A DNA stretch of 64,000 bases from Histoplasma ohiense (lineage: Eukaryota > Ascomycota > Eurotiomycetes > Onygenales > Ajellomycetaceae): contig JAEVHH010000002.1 in the NCBI GenBank assembly GCA_017607445.1, positions 7,284,001 to 7,348,000 on the forward strand, in the 5' to 3' direction. The notes under the pieces were generated by a model. It was not told the DNA's origin, did not search any database, and saw only the letters and a list, made by a program, of their open reading frames with translations. The position numbers were made by a program, and so were the translations under genes. Of this stretch, positions 12,187-23,445 are shown in pieces. The stretch's first letter is position 1. Each line of letters starts with the position of its first letter.

Positions 12187-14541
12187 CCTGTCTTGTGCAT
12201 AATATAGTAACTAGTCGAGAATCGATTACTGAGCTATTATTATTCTTCATATAGCTATTAGTGAGGGGAAATGATATCAAACTAGGAGCGTTAGTATCAA
12301 TCTTTCCGGGTATTTGAATAGTGGTTTGTTTCAAGGCGAAGTGTTCCAACGGGACCGAATAGTGGATGTTCTTATATAGGGTTCCCTCCCATCGAACTAC
12401 CGGATCGAATTGAGATCCTGACGATAATCCGCTCGGCTTTTTCCCTTTTTCACATACATATGTTACATATCTCGGACCCCTTTCCCGTATGCGAAAGTGA
12501 TTTTCCTTTGTTTGAAAAGCAAAACCGAGACTGACTTTGAAGCCCTGCCTGAGCTATCCTCGTTTGAACTGAAGGCATGGCAATCCGACCAGCCATGAGT
12601 TAATCAGCCTCGCCTCCCCCCCCCCCCCAGAGATGCCAATGTCCCACAGACTCCCGCTAATGCGTCCTTGGTGCCCAGGGACGTTGGGATGTTCTGCTCT
12701 GATGTATTATTCACGGTCCACAGCACATGGGTTGTGCGGGGTCAACCATCCAGCGGTGGCCTCCTTTTTTTTCGGTTCCTGGCTTTATCAATCCTGGATA
12801 GTCGCACCGCATCGGTGCTTGAAAGCAACGACGAAACCCGCTTATGGTTCGCGATAGCGGGTGGTCGCGGGCCATAGACTCGTTCCTCGTGTAATGTTTC
12901 TTTTGCCTTTTGTCTCTCGACACTCGAACAAAAAAGGCGGTTTCCTGTCACTCAAATAATTGGCCACTGTGCTAGCGAGCATTTCAGCCAATGCCCACAG
13001 CTAACCTCCGCCCCTCCTATCCGCCCATCAGATGCTAAAGAAGGCTTATCAGTGTCATATTCATACCCAGCCTCATGGCGTTGGGGCGCCGATATCCCCG
13101 TACGGACGACTGCGGGGGGAAACAATGCCTCTGTATATATGACTTATCTATTGCCGGAAGATCTGCACCAACTGCTTCCCTCCATCCGTCCGTTCAAATA
13201 GCTCTGGAATCATTGCGTAAACCATTCTTATGCCTGGATCTACTACGCAGAGCTCACGAGGATATCAGCAGAGGCGTAGGTCGTAGAAAGGAGGGGGGGG
13301 TGTTGTAGCAGGAACGAGTAAAGCATGTGTGACATGCTTTATACCAAGGATGTTGAAGTTATATCGTGTGCGTTACACAAAGAATCTTTCAATGGAGTCA
13401 AAATTTATTAGAACATTTCATACATGCGTTTTTCTTCTATCTGTGCGCCTCACACCCTTCCTCTGTCTCTCAACTGATAAACCCGCTCAATATATCTAGC
13501 GAGCGAACGTTTTTTTTCTCAAATTGGTTCGACCCCAGCCTTGGTAGACGTAGGGACTTCATAGTCAAAACCAACATTAAAACCTTTCCTTAGCCAGCGC
13601 CCCGCTTTCAAATCGGTACCCGAGGCAAGCTTGCTGCACTTGAGTTGGAGAGACCAAACCTGTAACCCCACACATATCCGTGACATGGAGCTCGTCTTTG
13701 CGGAGCTCGATTTTGCCCGTTACATACAACTGCCCAAGCGGGTTGATGAAAAGACACAACAGCTAGCAGTATCAAGAGCGCTGGTACACAACGAACATTG
13801 TATGTAGAAGGATATCGTCAATAAGCCCACTTTTTATTTTTTTTTTTTAACTAACTAAACGAGCAATGTAAAAAAAATTTTCCCTTTTCTTCTTTACCCT
13901 TGCCCCTTTTAAATCCAACACTCCATTTTCCTGCCTTCCGAATATTCTCCACCATTCTGACCTTTGATACCGAACAAAAACAAAGTCAACACAGCTGAAG
14001 ATTCTTTTTACTTTCCCAGATGACAAAGAATAAAAAAGAATGAATGAATGAAAGAGAGAAAAAGTATCACGCATAGCAACACCTCTCACATATTCTCCCA
14101 CTCTCAGTCTTGCCATTTCGGGAAAGCCCGTTGTGTTTTCGTCCGCCTTGACTATTGATCAAGGCATGAGAGTAGTGGCGTTTGAGAGCTTTGTAGATTT
14201 TGTTGGCATTAGAGAGGTTGTGAAATAATTCTAGGGGAAAAATAAGCAAACCATAGTAAGAGTACAACCACAGATTTTAATCAAACGAGAGCGGTAAAGA
14301 AAGAAAGAAGAGAGGGGAACGGCGAAACACTAAAACAACCAACAATCACCAATAATTTGAAGCAACAGCCCGTTAAACGACACACGCCAAATTGTATAAG
14401 GAAACAAAACTCTTTTCAAGCTAAGACGCTCGTGGATTGGGGGAACGACGCCTTGTATATCCATATATCCATACACCATGGTATGATAAATGGCGGTGAA
14501 ATATAGGTCTTCCTCAGCCCCCAAGTTAAAAACGACATGCC

Positions 14542-16693
14542 TTATGCCATGTAGGCGCTGGAGTCGACACCTCCCTGGGGGTATTCACTGCCAGGATTGT
14601 AAGTGTGCTGTGAGTTATAACAAAGTGGTCTCGGGAGGACTGTTACTTACGGAAGAGCAACTTCGAATCGTTTCTCGATGTCTTTGAGAACCTCTTGGTC
14701 TTGCTCGCTGCTGACGAAAGAGATCGCGAGACCCTTGGTACCGAAGCGACCCGCCCGACCGACACGGTGAAGGTAGGAATCAGCGTCCGCAGGCAAGTCA
14801 TAGTTGATGGCTAGGTTGATTCGTTCAATATCAATACCACGGCCAAAAACGTCGGTTGCTACGCAAATTCGCTTGTTGAATTCCTTGAATTCCTTGTATC
14901 GTTTGATACTTAACAAAGGGGCAAGATTAGTTGTCATAGCCCGAAGGATGGTGAGGGTTAATAAAACTTACCGCTCTTCCTGCGAAACTCCGGAATGGAC
15001 TGCGATACTGGGAAAGTTGCATTCACGGAGGAGCTTGTCTAACTCGCTAGCACGCTGAGTGCTCTTAACGAAGATGATAACTTGGTTAAATTCTAGGCTG
15101 TCTAATAGTTCATTCAACTTTCGATTTTTCTCCGATTCGCCAAGCTTAATGTAGTATTGGAGGAGGCCGTGAAGAGTCAGCTTCGTGTCGTCATCAACAT
15201 ACACTTCCAAGGGATTGCGCATGAACTTCTTGCAGATTGGCCGGACTTCCTGGGAGAGAGTGGCGCTGAACATCATGACTTGTTTGTCGGCGGGAGTCGC
15301 ACGGAAGATCTCCTGGACGTCGCGTCGCATATCTAAATGAATATAATCAGAATTGCTCCCTTGATGGATAAGGGGATTCCCTGATCCTAAAATACTGACC
15401 GATCTGATCCAACATCTTATCACACTCGTCGAGAACAAACGCTTTGATGTTTCGGAGAGATAGTTTCTTATCGCGAACGAGAGCATTCAATCGACCAGGG
15501 GTGCCAACAACGATGCTAGGATATGTGTCTTTCGACGACAGCAGCTCGATATCTTTTTGCATTGGAGTTCCACCATAGAAAACGGCAGTCTTAACATCTG
15601 GAAGATATTTGCTAAATCGGGCATATTCGTTCTTGATCTGATATGCCAGCTCTCTGGTGTGGCACATAACAAGTATCGAGCATTCGCCAGGAACTGGCTC
15701 CAGCTGGTGGAGAGTCGTCAGGACAAAGACAGCGGTTTTTCCAAGACCGGATTTGGCCTGGCAGAGGACATCGACATTCAGAATGGCAGTCGGGATGCAA
15801 ACTTGCTGGACTGTAAAGAGGAGCGACGGAAAAAGTTAGACTGATTCGACCCATTTTAAAGCTTTGATGGAATGTATAGCCGCATTGCGAAAACGTCCGT
15901 CCATCACATAATTCTGACAAGAATACGCAAGCATGAAGAAGACTGGCCCCAGATATGAAATGAGAGCCAAGAGAGTTGTAACATAAACCCGGAGTAGAAG
16001 ATGAAAGAACGAGGGTGATTGAAAATGATGGATACGCGGCTATGTAGGTCGACACGAGGATGACTATTTCTCTTTCGAAGGCGTATAGCTAAAGAGTCTC
16101 TGGCATCTATAATCGTGGGTTCTGGTACATTTCCTTTACCGAAAATGACCAAGATTGACAGATAGTTATGCCACGCGGCAGAATATTGCCAACCGTTGAT
16201 TGAATAGCCCCGCTTGCGACGAGCAGCAGTCCCGAGTATGCTGACTGACATGAAAAACCCTTGATTACACCATAGCTAAATTCGAAGAGACATCCTCGTG
16301 CCGCCTGCAGTCCCGCAACAAGACGCGTGTGGATTCCGGCGTACATCAGAAAAACTTCGAGGAGATGGACGGACGTTGCAAGATGGAGCAAGTGGAGGGA
16401 GACTTGGGAGAAATGTGATATTTTGTTCAATAAAACTAACCCTCCGATGGATGCTCGAAACCGCAATCGGTGATCGCACGCAAAAGCTCCCCCTTCAGGA
16501 GGAAATCGCGGAAACCAGTCGAGTGAATACCAACATAGCTGCCTTTTTTATCCGCACGCGCGCCAGAGACTGTCAAGTCGCCTTCTTTTTTAGGTGCAGC
16601 GCCGTTAGCGCCAGTGGCAGCAGCGCCAGCGGCAGCATCAGTTGCCTGAAGCTCCTCATCCGAGTAATCGATGAGATCTTCCTCGTGAGACAT
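14542..16693 (-). CDS. SUB2: DEAD-box ATP-dependent RNA helicase Sub2 (UAP56)
   Basis: Sub2 is the DECD-box helicase of the TREX complex. It acts in pre-mRNA splicing and loads export factors on nuclear mRNA. Five exons: 16693-16441, 15810-15400, 15332-14972, 14908-14651 and 14587-14542, giving 442 residues, the usual family length. Visible motifs: N-terminal acidic segment, Q-motif region (residues about 59-87), Walker A AKSGLGKT (103-110), PTRELA-equivalent HTRELA, motif II DECD, motif III SAT, and motif VI HRVGRAGR with the FGTKGLAISFV that follows it. The C-terminus ends GVDSSAYMA. All junctions have GT and AG and join conserved residues exactly (for example HPSE|VQQ). The start at 16693 gives MSHEEDLIDYSDEEL, the family N-terminus; an upstream ATG would add 16 residues. 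The first intron is unusually long, about 630 bases. Confidence 0.95.
15811..16440 (-). other. Long first intron of SUB2
   Basis: This 630-base intron (donor GTTAGT at 16440, acceptor TTTACAG at 15811) is many times longer than the other introns in the window (about 50-110 nt). It splits the conserved HPSEVQ motif. No coding exon belongs inside, because the flanking residues are contiguous in the family. A regulatory role or a nested small RNA is possible but not shown. Confidence 0.7.
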
Positions 16694-17124
16694 GGTGGAA
16701 ATTTGGAGGAGTTCACGGTAGGCTGAAGGCCGAGAGGTCAAACGCGTGGAGATCCGGTGATAAGCCCCAACGTCAATGTCGCAGGAGCGGAATCAAGATG
16801 GAGAAATACTGCAACACGAGATACAATGAGCGATGAGGGACAAAGGGATGGAAAAGACTCGGGGGAATAGAGGAGAAGGAAATGGAAATGGACGGGTGAA
16901 GTTGAAGTTGAAGCCTGTTGTCAAAGAAAGAGCAGAGCCCCAACCGCGCTAGCCTTTTTAAGCATGATGTCACCACGTGAGGAAAAAATTGGTTGTGGGA
17001 TTCGATTGGTCTATTCGATAGCGCTGCTGGTAACTTGCGCTGTGTCTGAGAAAAATGCCTGCCAACGATGACTCTGGGCTCTCAAGACATTACCCAGGAA
17101 TACCCAGGAGTCAGGGAGCTTAAA
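16694..17124. promoter_or_regulatory. Divergent promoter region of SUB2 and RNase P subunit
   Basis: This 430-base region separates two divergent RNA-metabolism genes and holds both promoters. It is purine-rich near 16830-16930. No gene is seen inside it. Confidence 0.5.
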
Positions 17125-17727
17125 ATGGCAAAAGTCAAGGCCCAAAAACGGCCTGGGAAAACCGGCCAGAGCCACCTTCGAGCCCGGATTGCATTCTTAT
17201 ACAAAGCGACGACTTATCTTCAAGCTGCTTCTCTACCGAAACCTTCTACAGACAAGAAGCCTAATCATGCTGGGGGCCATGGATCTCATGCCCTATTACA
17301 AGAACATGATGAAGAGCCAACTTCGCAACCACTGTTTAGTAGCAAGGTTGCCAGTGATAGCAAAAACTCAACGACTGACCACGCATTCTTCGCTCCAAAC
17401 CACTTGCAGGAACAACAGCCCACACATCATGTTCCGGTCTCAAAGCTCTCTCGCAATTTAGCTTCCCAGATGCGCGGAGTATCTCTCAAGTCGCAACTGC
17501 GACTACCTCACGACATCAAGAGATCGATCTGCAAAGTATGCGACTCGCTGCTGATTCCCAACGCGACCTGTGTGGAAACGGTGGAGAATGCCAGCCGTGG
17601 AGGGTCGAAGAAGAAGCCATGGGCTGACGTTCGCGTGGTTCGCTGCAATAGCTGCGGCGCTATAAAACGATTCCCACAGACTAAAAAGCAAGAAGCAAAA
17701 AGCTTGCGGAGCGCAAGAAGCGGTTGA
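17125..17727 (+). CDS. RPR2: RNase P/MRP protein subunit Rpr2 (Rpp21 family)
   Basis: Rpr2/Rpp21 is a zinc-binding protein of nuclear RNase P, which trims the 5' leader of precursor tRNAs. The single exon gives 200 residues. The N-terminal helices carry RARIAFLYKATTYLQ; a low-complexity insert (about residues 60-120) follows; the zinc ribbon has ICKVCDSLLIPNATC and, further on, VRCNSCGAIKRFP, i.e. two CxxC pairs. The start at 17125 (MAKVKAQKRPGK) is preferred, though an in-frame ATG at 17068 exists. The last residues look wrong: after KKQEA the frame reads KSLRSARSG and stops, while the adjacent frame reads KKLAERKKRLKAGAG, a basic helix typical of the family. One missing A in the A-run at about 17697-17701 would explain this (see findings). 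Confidence 0.8.
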   Translation: MAKVKAQKRPGKTGQSHLRARIAFLYKATTYLQAASLPKPSTDKKPNHAGGHGSHALLQEHDEEPTSQPLFSSKVASDSKNSTTDHAFFAPNHLQEQQPTHHVPVSKLSRNLASQMRGVSLKSQLRLPHDIKRSICKVCDSLLIPNATCVETVENASRGGSKKKPWADVRVVRCNSCGAIKRFPQTKKQEAKSLRSARSG

Positions 17728-19860
17728 AAGCCGGGGCAGGATGACCAGACCAAGAGGTCGAACCCGTCCGCGGCGCAGCTACCTGCTGTCGATGTTTTCC
17801 GTTATATTTCCTCTGGATGCCTTCGTGACTCGAAAAGAACATGTCTCGATGAATGGAATATAGATAACTTACTGGACTCACTAAATTCCTGTGTCGATAT
17901 GGCTAAGTTTCACCTGACTACGTGCAACATATCCGATTGACATCCGGATCCTAGGGATAGCGGCATTATTCTTGAAGTCACAGGAGACAGCGTGCGAAGG
18001 AGCTGGGAACTTCGCTATGCAAAGGTAGGCGTTTAGGACGGCGCATCGCGAATAACCAGGCGGATATCCATTGAGCCGCCCCAGCTGAAGTATTTGCTGT
18101 CCTCTACGTATACCAGCAAACGCTAATTGTTCGTGAGAGAAAAATGGGAGACATGCGGCAGGAAGAAGCGCGATGAGATAGGGGAATCTGAATCTGGAGG
18201 CTGGATACTGTGGAATTTATCCTAGCGGGAATCATTACATCGTAGCCACATCCTGATTTATCATATGTCTGCGATGCACTTATACAGCGACGTGAATACG
18301 ATGGATGCGAGGGTTTAAGAGATAGGAACGGAGGGTGGGATAACGGAGAGAAATAGGGTATTGGTTAATCTAAATGCGTTGGCAATAACCCTAGACGTAA
18401 CCCTCATGACGTTTTCTCACTGATCATCTTTTGTACTTCTGTCTCCCGTGACGGCGATAAATGAATACGTAAGACCCGACAGAGGGAGAGAGGCCTCTGA
18501 GCCCCCTCCCCTTTTCTACACTTAGATTAGGAGTAATAGGCATGGAAGCCAATAATACGAAGCAGAGAATGGGAGAGAATTAGTGGGGGAGGCGTGGGGC
18601 CACACATAGGAAAATGTCCAACGTACGAAATCGCTCTGTGCCCATATAGGCCGAAAGGAGAAAGCAAGGGAGGCGAAGATCAATTTTAGAAAGGAAGGGT
18701 TATGATATGGGTTGTAATCGATATATTAAAAAAGGCCTGAAGCACAAATAGCTGGCTTATCGGATATTGACACAGAATCTTGAATAAAACTGGTCGCTGT
18801 GGTAAAAGAGACATAGATATGGACTAAAAATTCGGTACCGCTTCGAAGCTAAACATCGAATGAAACAACAAAGGGGAAATAGTTCATACAGACACATATA
18901 TAAGTATATAATAATAGGGAGGTAGGGGATGCAGACGGTAGGTAGGTAGAGGGTAGTATGTTCTGGTCGGAGAGGGTTTTGACATTAGAATTGAGAGAGC
19001 AAGGGAGACGTTCAAACGGTCATAAAACGCCAACAGCCGCTGACGAAGCTGGATTAAGTAGGATAGAGAGAGAGCGGAGTAGGCGAAGAGTAAATTGGGC
19101 GAAGGGGAGAAAACCAGCATCAGATTCAGGTCCAGCACACCTTTAGTTTTTTCCACCCACTAACTATGCTTCCTCTCTTCCAGCATTCACCTAGGCAGGT
19201 AGGTATGCATAAGTAATCATCAAATAATAATAAAAAAAAGTTTCGGCCGTGAGGCATGTAACCATTCTTCGAAGATTTTGTATCCAAGATAGAAATAGAA
19301 AGTAGAAAATAGAAAAATAGAGGAATAGGTATATAGATCGAAATAGGGTCCCCCCTTCCCAAATCCCACAAACAATATTCTGGGCGGGCGATATTCTTTA
19401 CACCAATGCAGTACTCTTTAATTCCTGCACTGATGCCCGCGCATTGTAGATAACACGTAGGAAAGATTGCTGTCCGCGAGGACTAAGATCGGTGATATAT
19501 ATCAAATATCTTGATTCTGTTATGACGTTGAGCACGGACGATGGCTTTCATTCGATTTATCCGGGTGGTGGTAGCATTAGCAGTCGCGTCAGAGATTAGG
19601 ACCATCCGGTAATCGGAGAGTGTATCGCGTGTTTGTAACTGGGAAATATCGCAGCATATAAAGCGGAAAGGAAAAAGCTCTGAAAGGCATTCCCTCGTGG
19701 CATCGTAAAAGTGGGCTCATTCCGTTTGACTGAGCTTTCATTACGGGATTGATTTTCGGACACCCCTCTCCCCTCCCCTTCCCCCCTTCCCCACTCCCCC
19801 CCAAACCACGTGAAAACCAATATGAGCAGGTGGATGGAGATAAAAAGGTAAAATGTCATA
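17728..19860. other. Convergent intergenic region
   Basis: This 2.1-kb stretch lies between the ends of the RNase P subunit gene and the convergent coiled-coil protein gene. It is AT-rich with scattered simple-sequence patches. I see no gene; the longest frames are shadows of low-complexity DNA. Confidence 0.4.
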
Positions 19861-20535
19861 TCAACGTCTTCTGCGGGCGGCCTGGTCCAATCGATGGTCT
19901 AGACTCTCCACTCTAGATCTGTATTGTTTGACGATGTCCCTGATGCGCCGGATCTTGTCGAATTCGGTTTCCAATTCACTAATATTCTCTAATATTTGGC
20001 GCATTCGTGCGATTTCGACATCTGCATTCGCAACAACATTGCCTGCTTGGTCATAGGTATTTTGGATTGAGATTTCGGATTGTTCAGTCAACTATTTAAG
20101 GGATGGTAAAATTAGCGCTAGCTCCTCAAGATATGAATAATCTGTCAAGGAATGGGCGTGTGAAGGTATTGGTATCAAAAGGTATAAAGCGACAAAGGTA
20201 GCCTAGAATTTAGATAGAATTGCAACAAACCAACCACGGGATGCACCTACATAATCTATTCTACGCCTAATATCTCTCAACAGATTCTCGAGTTGATAAT
20301 AGAGCGCTTGCAAGCTATCGGGGTCAAGAAGTAGTCTGCCGTGACTACTCGCAGCGCTGGCGGCACTGGTAGCTCGCGAGCTTGAATTGCTATTCCTCCC
20401 CATGCCTCTCCCCCGGGACACAAGGCTACCAGCATGGCTGCCCTGGAGGGCGATCTGTTGCTGGTGCACAGCCATCTGCATCTCGGCGGACGTGAGGCCG
20501 AACCGGGCATCAGGAATGGACGTTGACGCGGACAT
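19861..20535 (-). CDS. BLOC-1-type coiled-coil subunit (CNL1-like)
   Basis: Two exons, 20535-20251 and 20091-19861, joined in phase 0 (donor GTAGGT, acceptor AATAG), give 171 residues. The first 80 residues are Ser/Ala/Gln-rich and disordered. From about residue 82 (LDPDSLQALYYQLENLLRDI) the protein is a continuous heptad-rich coiled coil that crosses the junction (RRIDYLTEQSEI) and ends with YRSRVESLDHRLDQAARRRR. This architecture and the INTYDQAGN-like centre resemble the small BLOC-1 subunits (BLOS2/CNL1 group), which act in endosome-lysosome trafficking. The family call rests on pattern memory, so a related BORC or SNARE-associated coiled coil is possible. Reading through the intron would give a stop inside it. 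Confidence 0.5.
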
Positions 20536-22488
20536 CTGGTATTTGGCTGGTGTGCGCGCAAAGAAGACATGCTCTTAAAACAGAAAGTCGCCAGACACAC
20601 AGGACGAGGCAGCGCGGGCAGATTGGCAGTAGTTCATGTTGAAGAACAAATGCGAAAGAATGGACTTTTTGGACGGGGAATGCGGAAGATGGAAGGGGAA
20701 ACGGGTCTTGTTGTATTATAGATCTTGTCGATTCTCCCAGACAGGCCTTATTCTGCACTAAGGACCAATAGTGGCATCTGGTTCAATCCGAGAGAGGTCA
20801 CAACGCGGGTAGCTTTGAAGATGACGAGCAGAATGGCAGCCACACCAGGCTTTTAGCTCGGTGGAGGCTGAAGCAGTGGCAAAGACACAGGAGGAGAGAT
20901 ATGACAGGGGGAGGAGAGAGAGAGAACAGCAAGATTGGCGAAGAGAGGGGAGATAGAGAGGGATATATTGACGATGGGAATGATGAAGTGGAGGATCTGG
21001 AGGATCTGGTGAAGATGCGGCAAGTCTGAGATTGCGGAGGTTGAGCTGGTGACCTCCAGCAAGGGGAAGACACACCGCAGCCTTCACGCCGGATTCTATG
21101 AACTCCTTGTTATTTCTGCTTACTTATTGTCATTTAATATAGTTAGTTAAAGTTGTAATTACAATATTTGTGTCTGCATATAGAACAGAAAACATGGTGG
21201 GCTCTGTCCCTGGTAAATACATATATCTATTTTTTTAAACTCGCCAGATGCGATATCGGTCCTTCACGAGAAATAGAAATAAAAGTAAAAGTAAAAATAA
21301 GAATAAAATAAAAAAAATACAAGCCAAAGCGCCAAAGAAGAGTCAAAAGGTAATCCCCAATCGCCGGCCTTAGTAGATGAAACAAAGAAGTCAAATACCC
21401 ATCTGGATTGGATGGGGTTAGAAGGAAGAAATATCCATTCCGATTTTCATCCTGTCAGAAAAATGAGGGGCATCAGAGAAGTGCTGAAGCTATGTATGTA
21501 TGATCTTTCCTGTGCCCCAGATTTAATATCCGTGGATGAATCAATCCCCTCTCCGGCGCGGCCGTTATCAGCCTGTCAATTGGCAGCCAGCCATATCCTA
21601 CACAACCAAGTTTGTTCGGCATCACTGATCAGGTATGGCTCGCATCTCCTGCGCATCCTCGTCCGAGTCGTCCCTCGTCGCGGTCTAGCCTGCTGCCTCT
21701 GCAAGTCACACGCGCACGTCGCTCTTCCAAGGGTTACAGCGGCCTACGCCGTCACCGTCAACCGTTGCCGGGAACAGACGGTGGCCAGGCCTCAATCAAG
21801 AACGTCCTTGTCCATCTGACGGGTGGGCTTCACTGCGCCATTGGTTCTCCATTCTCGGATATCCTGTTTCCCGCGTCGTAAAACATCAGAATCCGAAACC
21901 AGGAAAGAAATGGATTCCAAAGATGATTTCATCGGCTGTAAAATACTGAGCAATCGTTGGCGGTCATGGCATCTTGTCTCTTTGTCCCCCTTGCCAGGCT
22001 CCGCGCATCTGGCGGCATCGCATAGCTCTGCAGGGTGCATCGTAGGGCTTTCGGCTGCCCAACCTGTGAGGCTCAGGCGGGAGAGTCTTCCACGGCGCAT
22101 TCAATTGGCCCTGAACCAACTTTCCCCAGAAAAAGAATTAACTTCAGTTGCTCGTTTATGCATGCCTGCATGGAAGTAGTGTTCATCTGTAATATGTAGT
22201 TGGGCCGGAACCGTTGACTGGCTGTAAGCTCCCCAAGCTTCTCCCCACTGTTTGGGTGGTGCGGGAGGGAAAATTTAACCTCCAACCTGCAGAAATCGCC
22301 AGCCAAACAAACACCATCGTCGCCTCTTCGGCTTCGTTCAGCTTCCAACCTACCCACTACTGCAGCGCTTTTCTCCAGTCACCCTCTGCTAATTCCCTTT
22401 TCCACAGGCCTATTTGATCGTCTGCTGGTTTTCTTTTTCTCCCTCCGCGCCCTGACAATTCAATTTTGTGTTTCTCGTCCATTTCTCG
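20536..22488. promoter_or_regulatory. Divergent intergenic region
   Basis: These 1.95 kb hold the promoters of the coiled-coil gene (minus) and the WBP11-like gene (plus). A purine-rich stretch (20870-21060) and an AAAAT/AAAGT simple-sequence stretch (21270-21320) are visible. Frames at 21412-21819 and 21823-22179 show no domain and are not called. Confidence 0.4.
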
Positions 22489-23445
22489 ATGGCAAAGGAC
22501 AAGGAACGCTCCATCAACCCCGCCCAAGCCCAACGACGGCTGGAGAAGGCGAAGGCCCTCAAAAAAGGTAAAGCTGAGGTCCAAGCTCGCCGGAACGAAA
22601 AGCTCGCGCGTCGCAACCCGGACCGGATCCAGCGCCAAATCGACAATCTCAAAGCCATAGAGGAGTCGGGGCAACCACTGAGACCGTCCGAGAAACAACA
22701 CCTTGAAGAACTCGAGAAGGATCTCCGCGCAGTCAAGAAGGCCAGAGAGGCGCTTGGTGAGAAGGCCCCGAAATTCGGTGGAAACGAAGCTGGACCGGGG
22801 ACTCATCCCCATTCTGATCGGGGAGGCCGTGGTGGTGATCGCGGCGGGGTTCTGGGGAAGAGAAGGCGGGATGGCCAGGATAGCGGCCGGTGGCGGCAAC
22901 GTTATAACGGTGATAGCGATGACAGCAGCGACACGGACGAGAGCGTTCGACGGATACCCATGCCGAAAGACACTCCACCGCCCATCCCTCGCCAGTATCA
23001 TGCACCCCGCCGCGCAACAAATGCAAATATGGAGCCCCTTGGTGAGGGTAGAGGGCGAGGGGAGACGCATGCTACTGTCCCTGCTTCTATCGCTTCTATA
23101 CAACCTAAACCTGAGGCGAAAACGGTTTACGAAGCGGCGCCAGTCATCAGGGACCTACGGAAGGAAGCCGTACGTAAGTTTGTCCCGACTGCCGTGCGGA
23201 TGAAACAGGATGCCGTCAAGGGCCAACCTGGCAAATTGTTGGAGCCTGAGGAGATGGATCAACTTGAGCGAGCAGGTTATTTACCGGGTGCTACGCAAGC
23301 TGGCCAACCTGGATCGTTTGTTGAAGCCAGAACTGCTGGAATTGGAACTGGCTATCCCGCAATAGACGCTACACTCATTACAGACACTGATGCTCCAAAG
23401 ACAAGAACCGTGCAAATAGAGGACGTTGAGGATGAGGATATCTAA
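22489..23445 (+). CDS. WBP11-like nuclear splicing-associated protein
   Basis: The single exon gives 318 residues. The N-terminus is the Wbp11 domain: KDKERSINPAQAQRRLEKAK, followed by RRNEKLARRNPDRIQRQIDN and a charged helix (HLEELEKDLRAVKKARE), covering about residues 1-90. Family members (WW-domain-binding protein 11) are nuclear proteins of the spliceosome that bind through proline-rich motifs. A matching short proline motif is present (PMPKDTPPPIPRQ, about residues 159-171), after a Gly/Arg/Asp-rich linker. The C-terminal half has a second conserved-looking block (RDLRKEAVRKFVPTAVRMKQ) and an acidic end (VEDEDI). The start at 22489 gives MAKDKERS; an in-frame ATG seven codons upstream is less likely. 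The large antisense frame opposite is a shadow. Confidence 0.8.
   Translation: MAKDKERSINPAQAQRRLEKAKALKKGKAEVQARRNEKLARRNPDRIQRQIDNLKAIEESGQPLRPSEKQHLEELEKDLRAVKKAREALGEKAPKFGGNEAGPGTHPHSDRGGRGGDRGGVLGKRRRDGQDSGRWRQRYNGDSDDSSDTDESVRRIPMPKDTPPPIPRQYHAPRRATNANMEPLGEGRGRGETHATVPASIASIQPKPEAKTVYEAAPVIRDLRKEAVRKFVPTAVRMKQDAVKGQPGKLLEPEEMDQLERAGYLPGATQAGQPGSFVEARTAGIGTGYPAIDATLITDTDAPKTRTVQIEDVEDEDI

Larger units (their letters stand above)
6869..14541. other. 7.7-kb intergenic region with homopolymer tracts and short repeats
   Basis: No convincing gene is seen. The left part should hold the 5' UTR and promoter of the reductase-like gene, and the right part the 3' UTR of SUB2. The region has long T runs (about 9958-9974, 10138-10152, 10520-10542, 11738-11756), a G-rich telomere-like repeat at 7607-7665, three GTAC-W-GTAC palindromes (10863, 11265, 12174) and TACTCCGTAC motifs (10857, 10926). 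Open frames such as 8049-8411 and 11776-12123 lack recognisable domains or intron support. A non-coding RNA or a diverged small gene cannot be excluded. Confidence 0.4.

Noticed and set aside
20758..21087. Overlapping minus-strand Ser/Leu/Pro-rich frames
   Set aside because: They arise from a purine-rich promoter stretch; three overlapping frames are all open, which indicates low complexity and not coding.
22357..23103. Long minus-strand open frame of 248 codons
   Set aside because: It lies fully antisense to the WBP11-like coding exon and has no recognisable domain; its openness follows from the codon bias of the sense gene.
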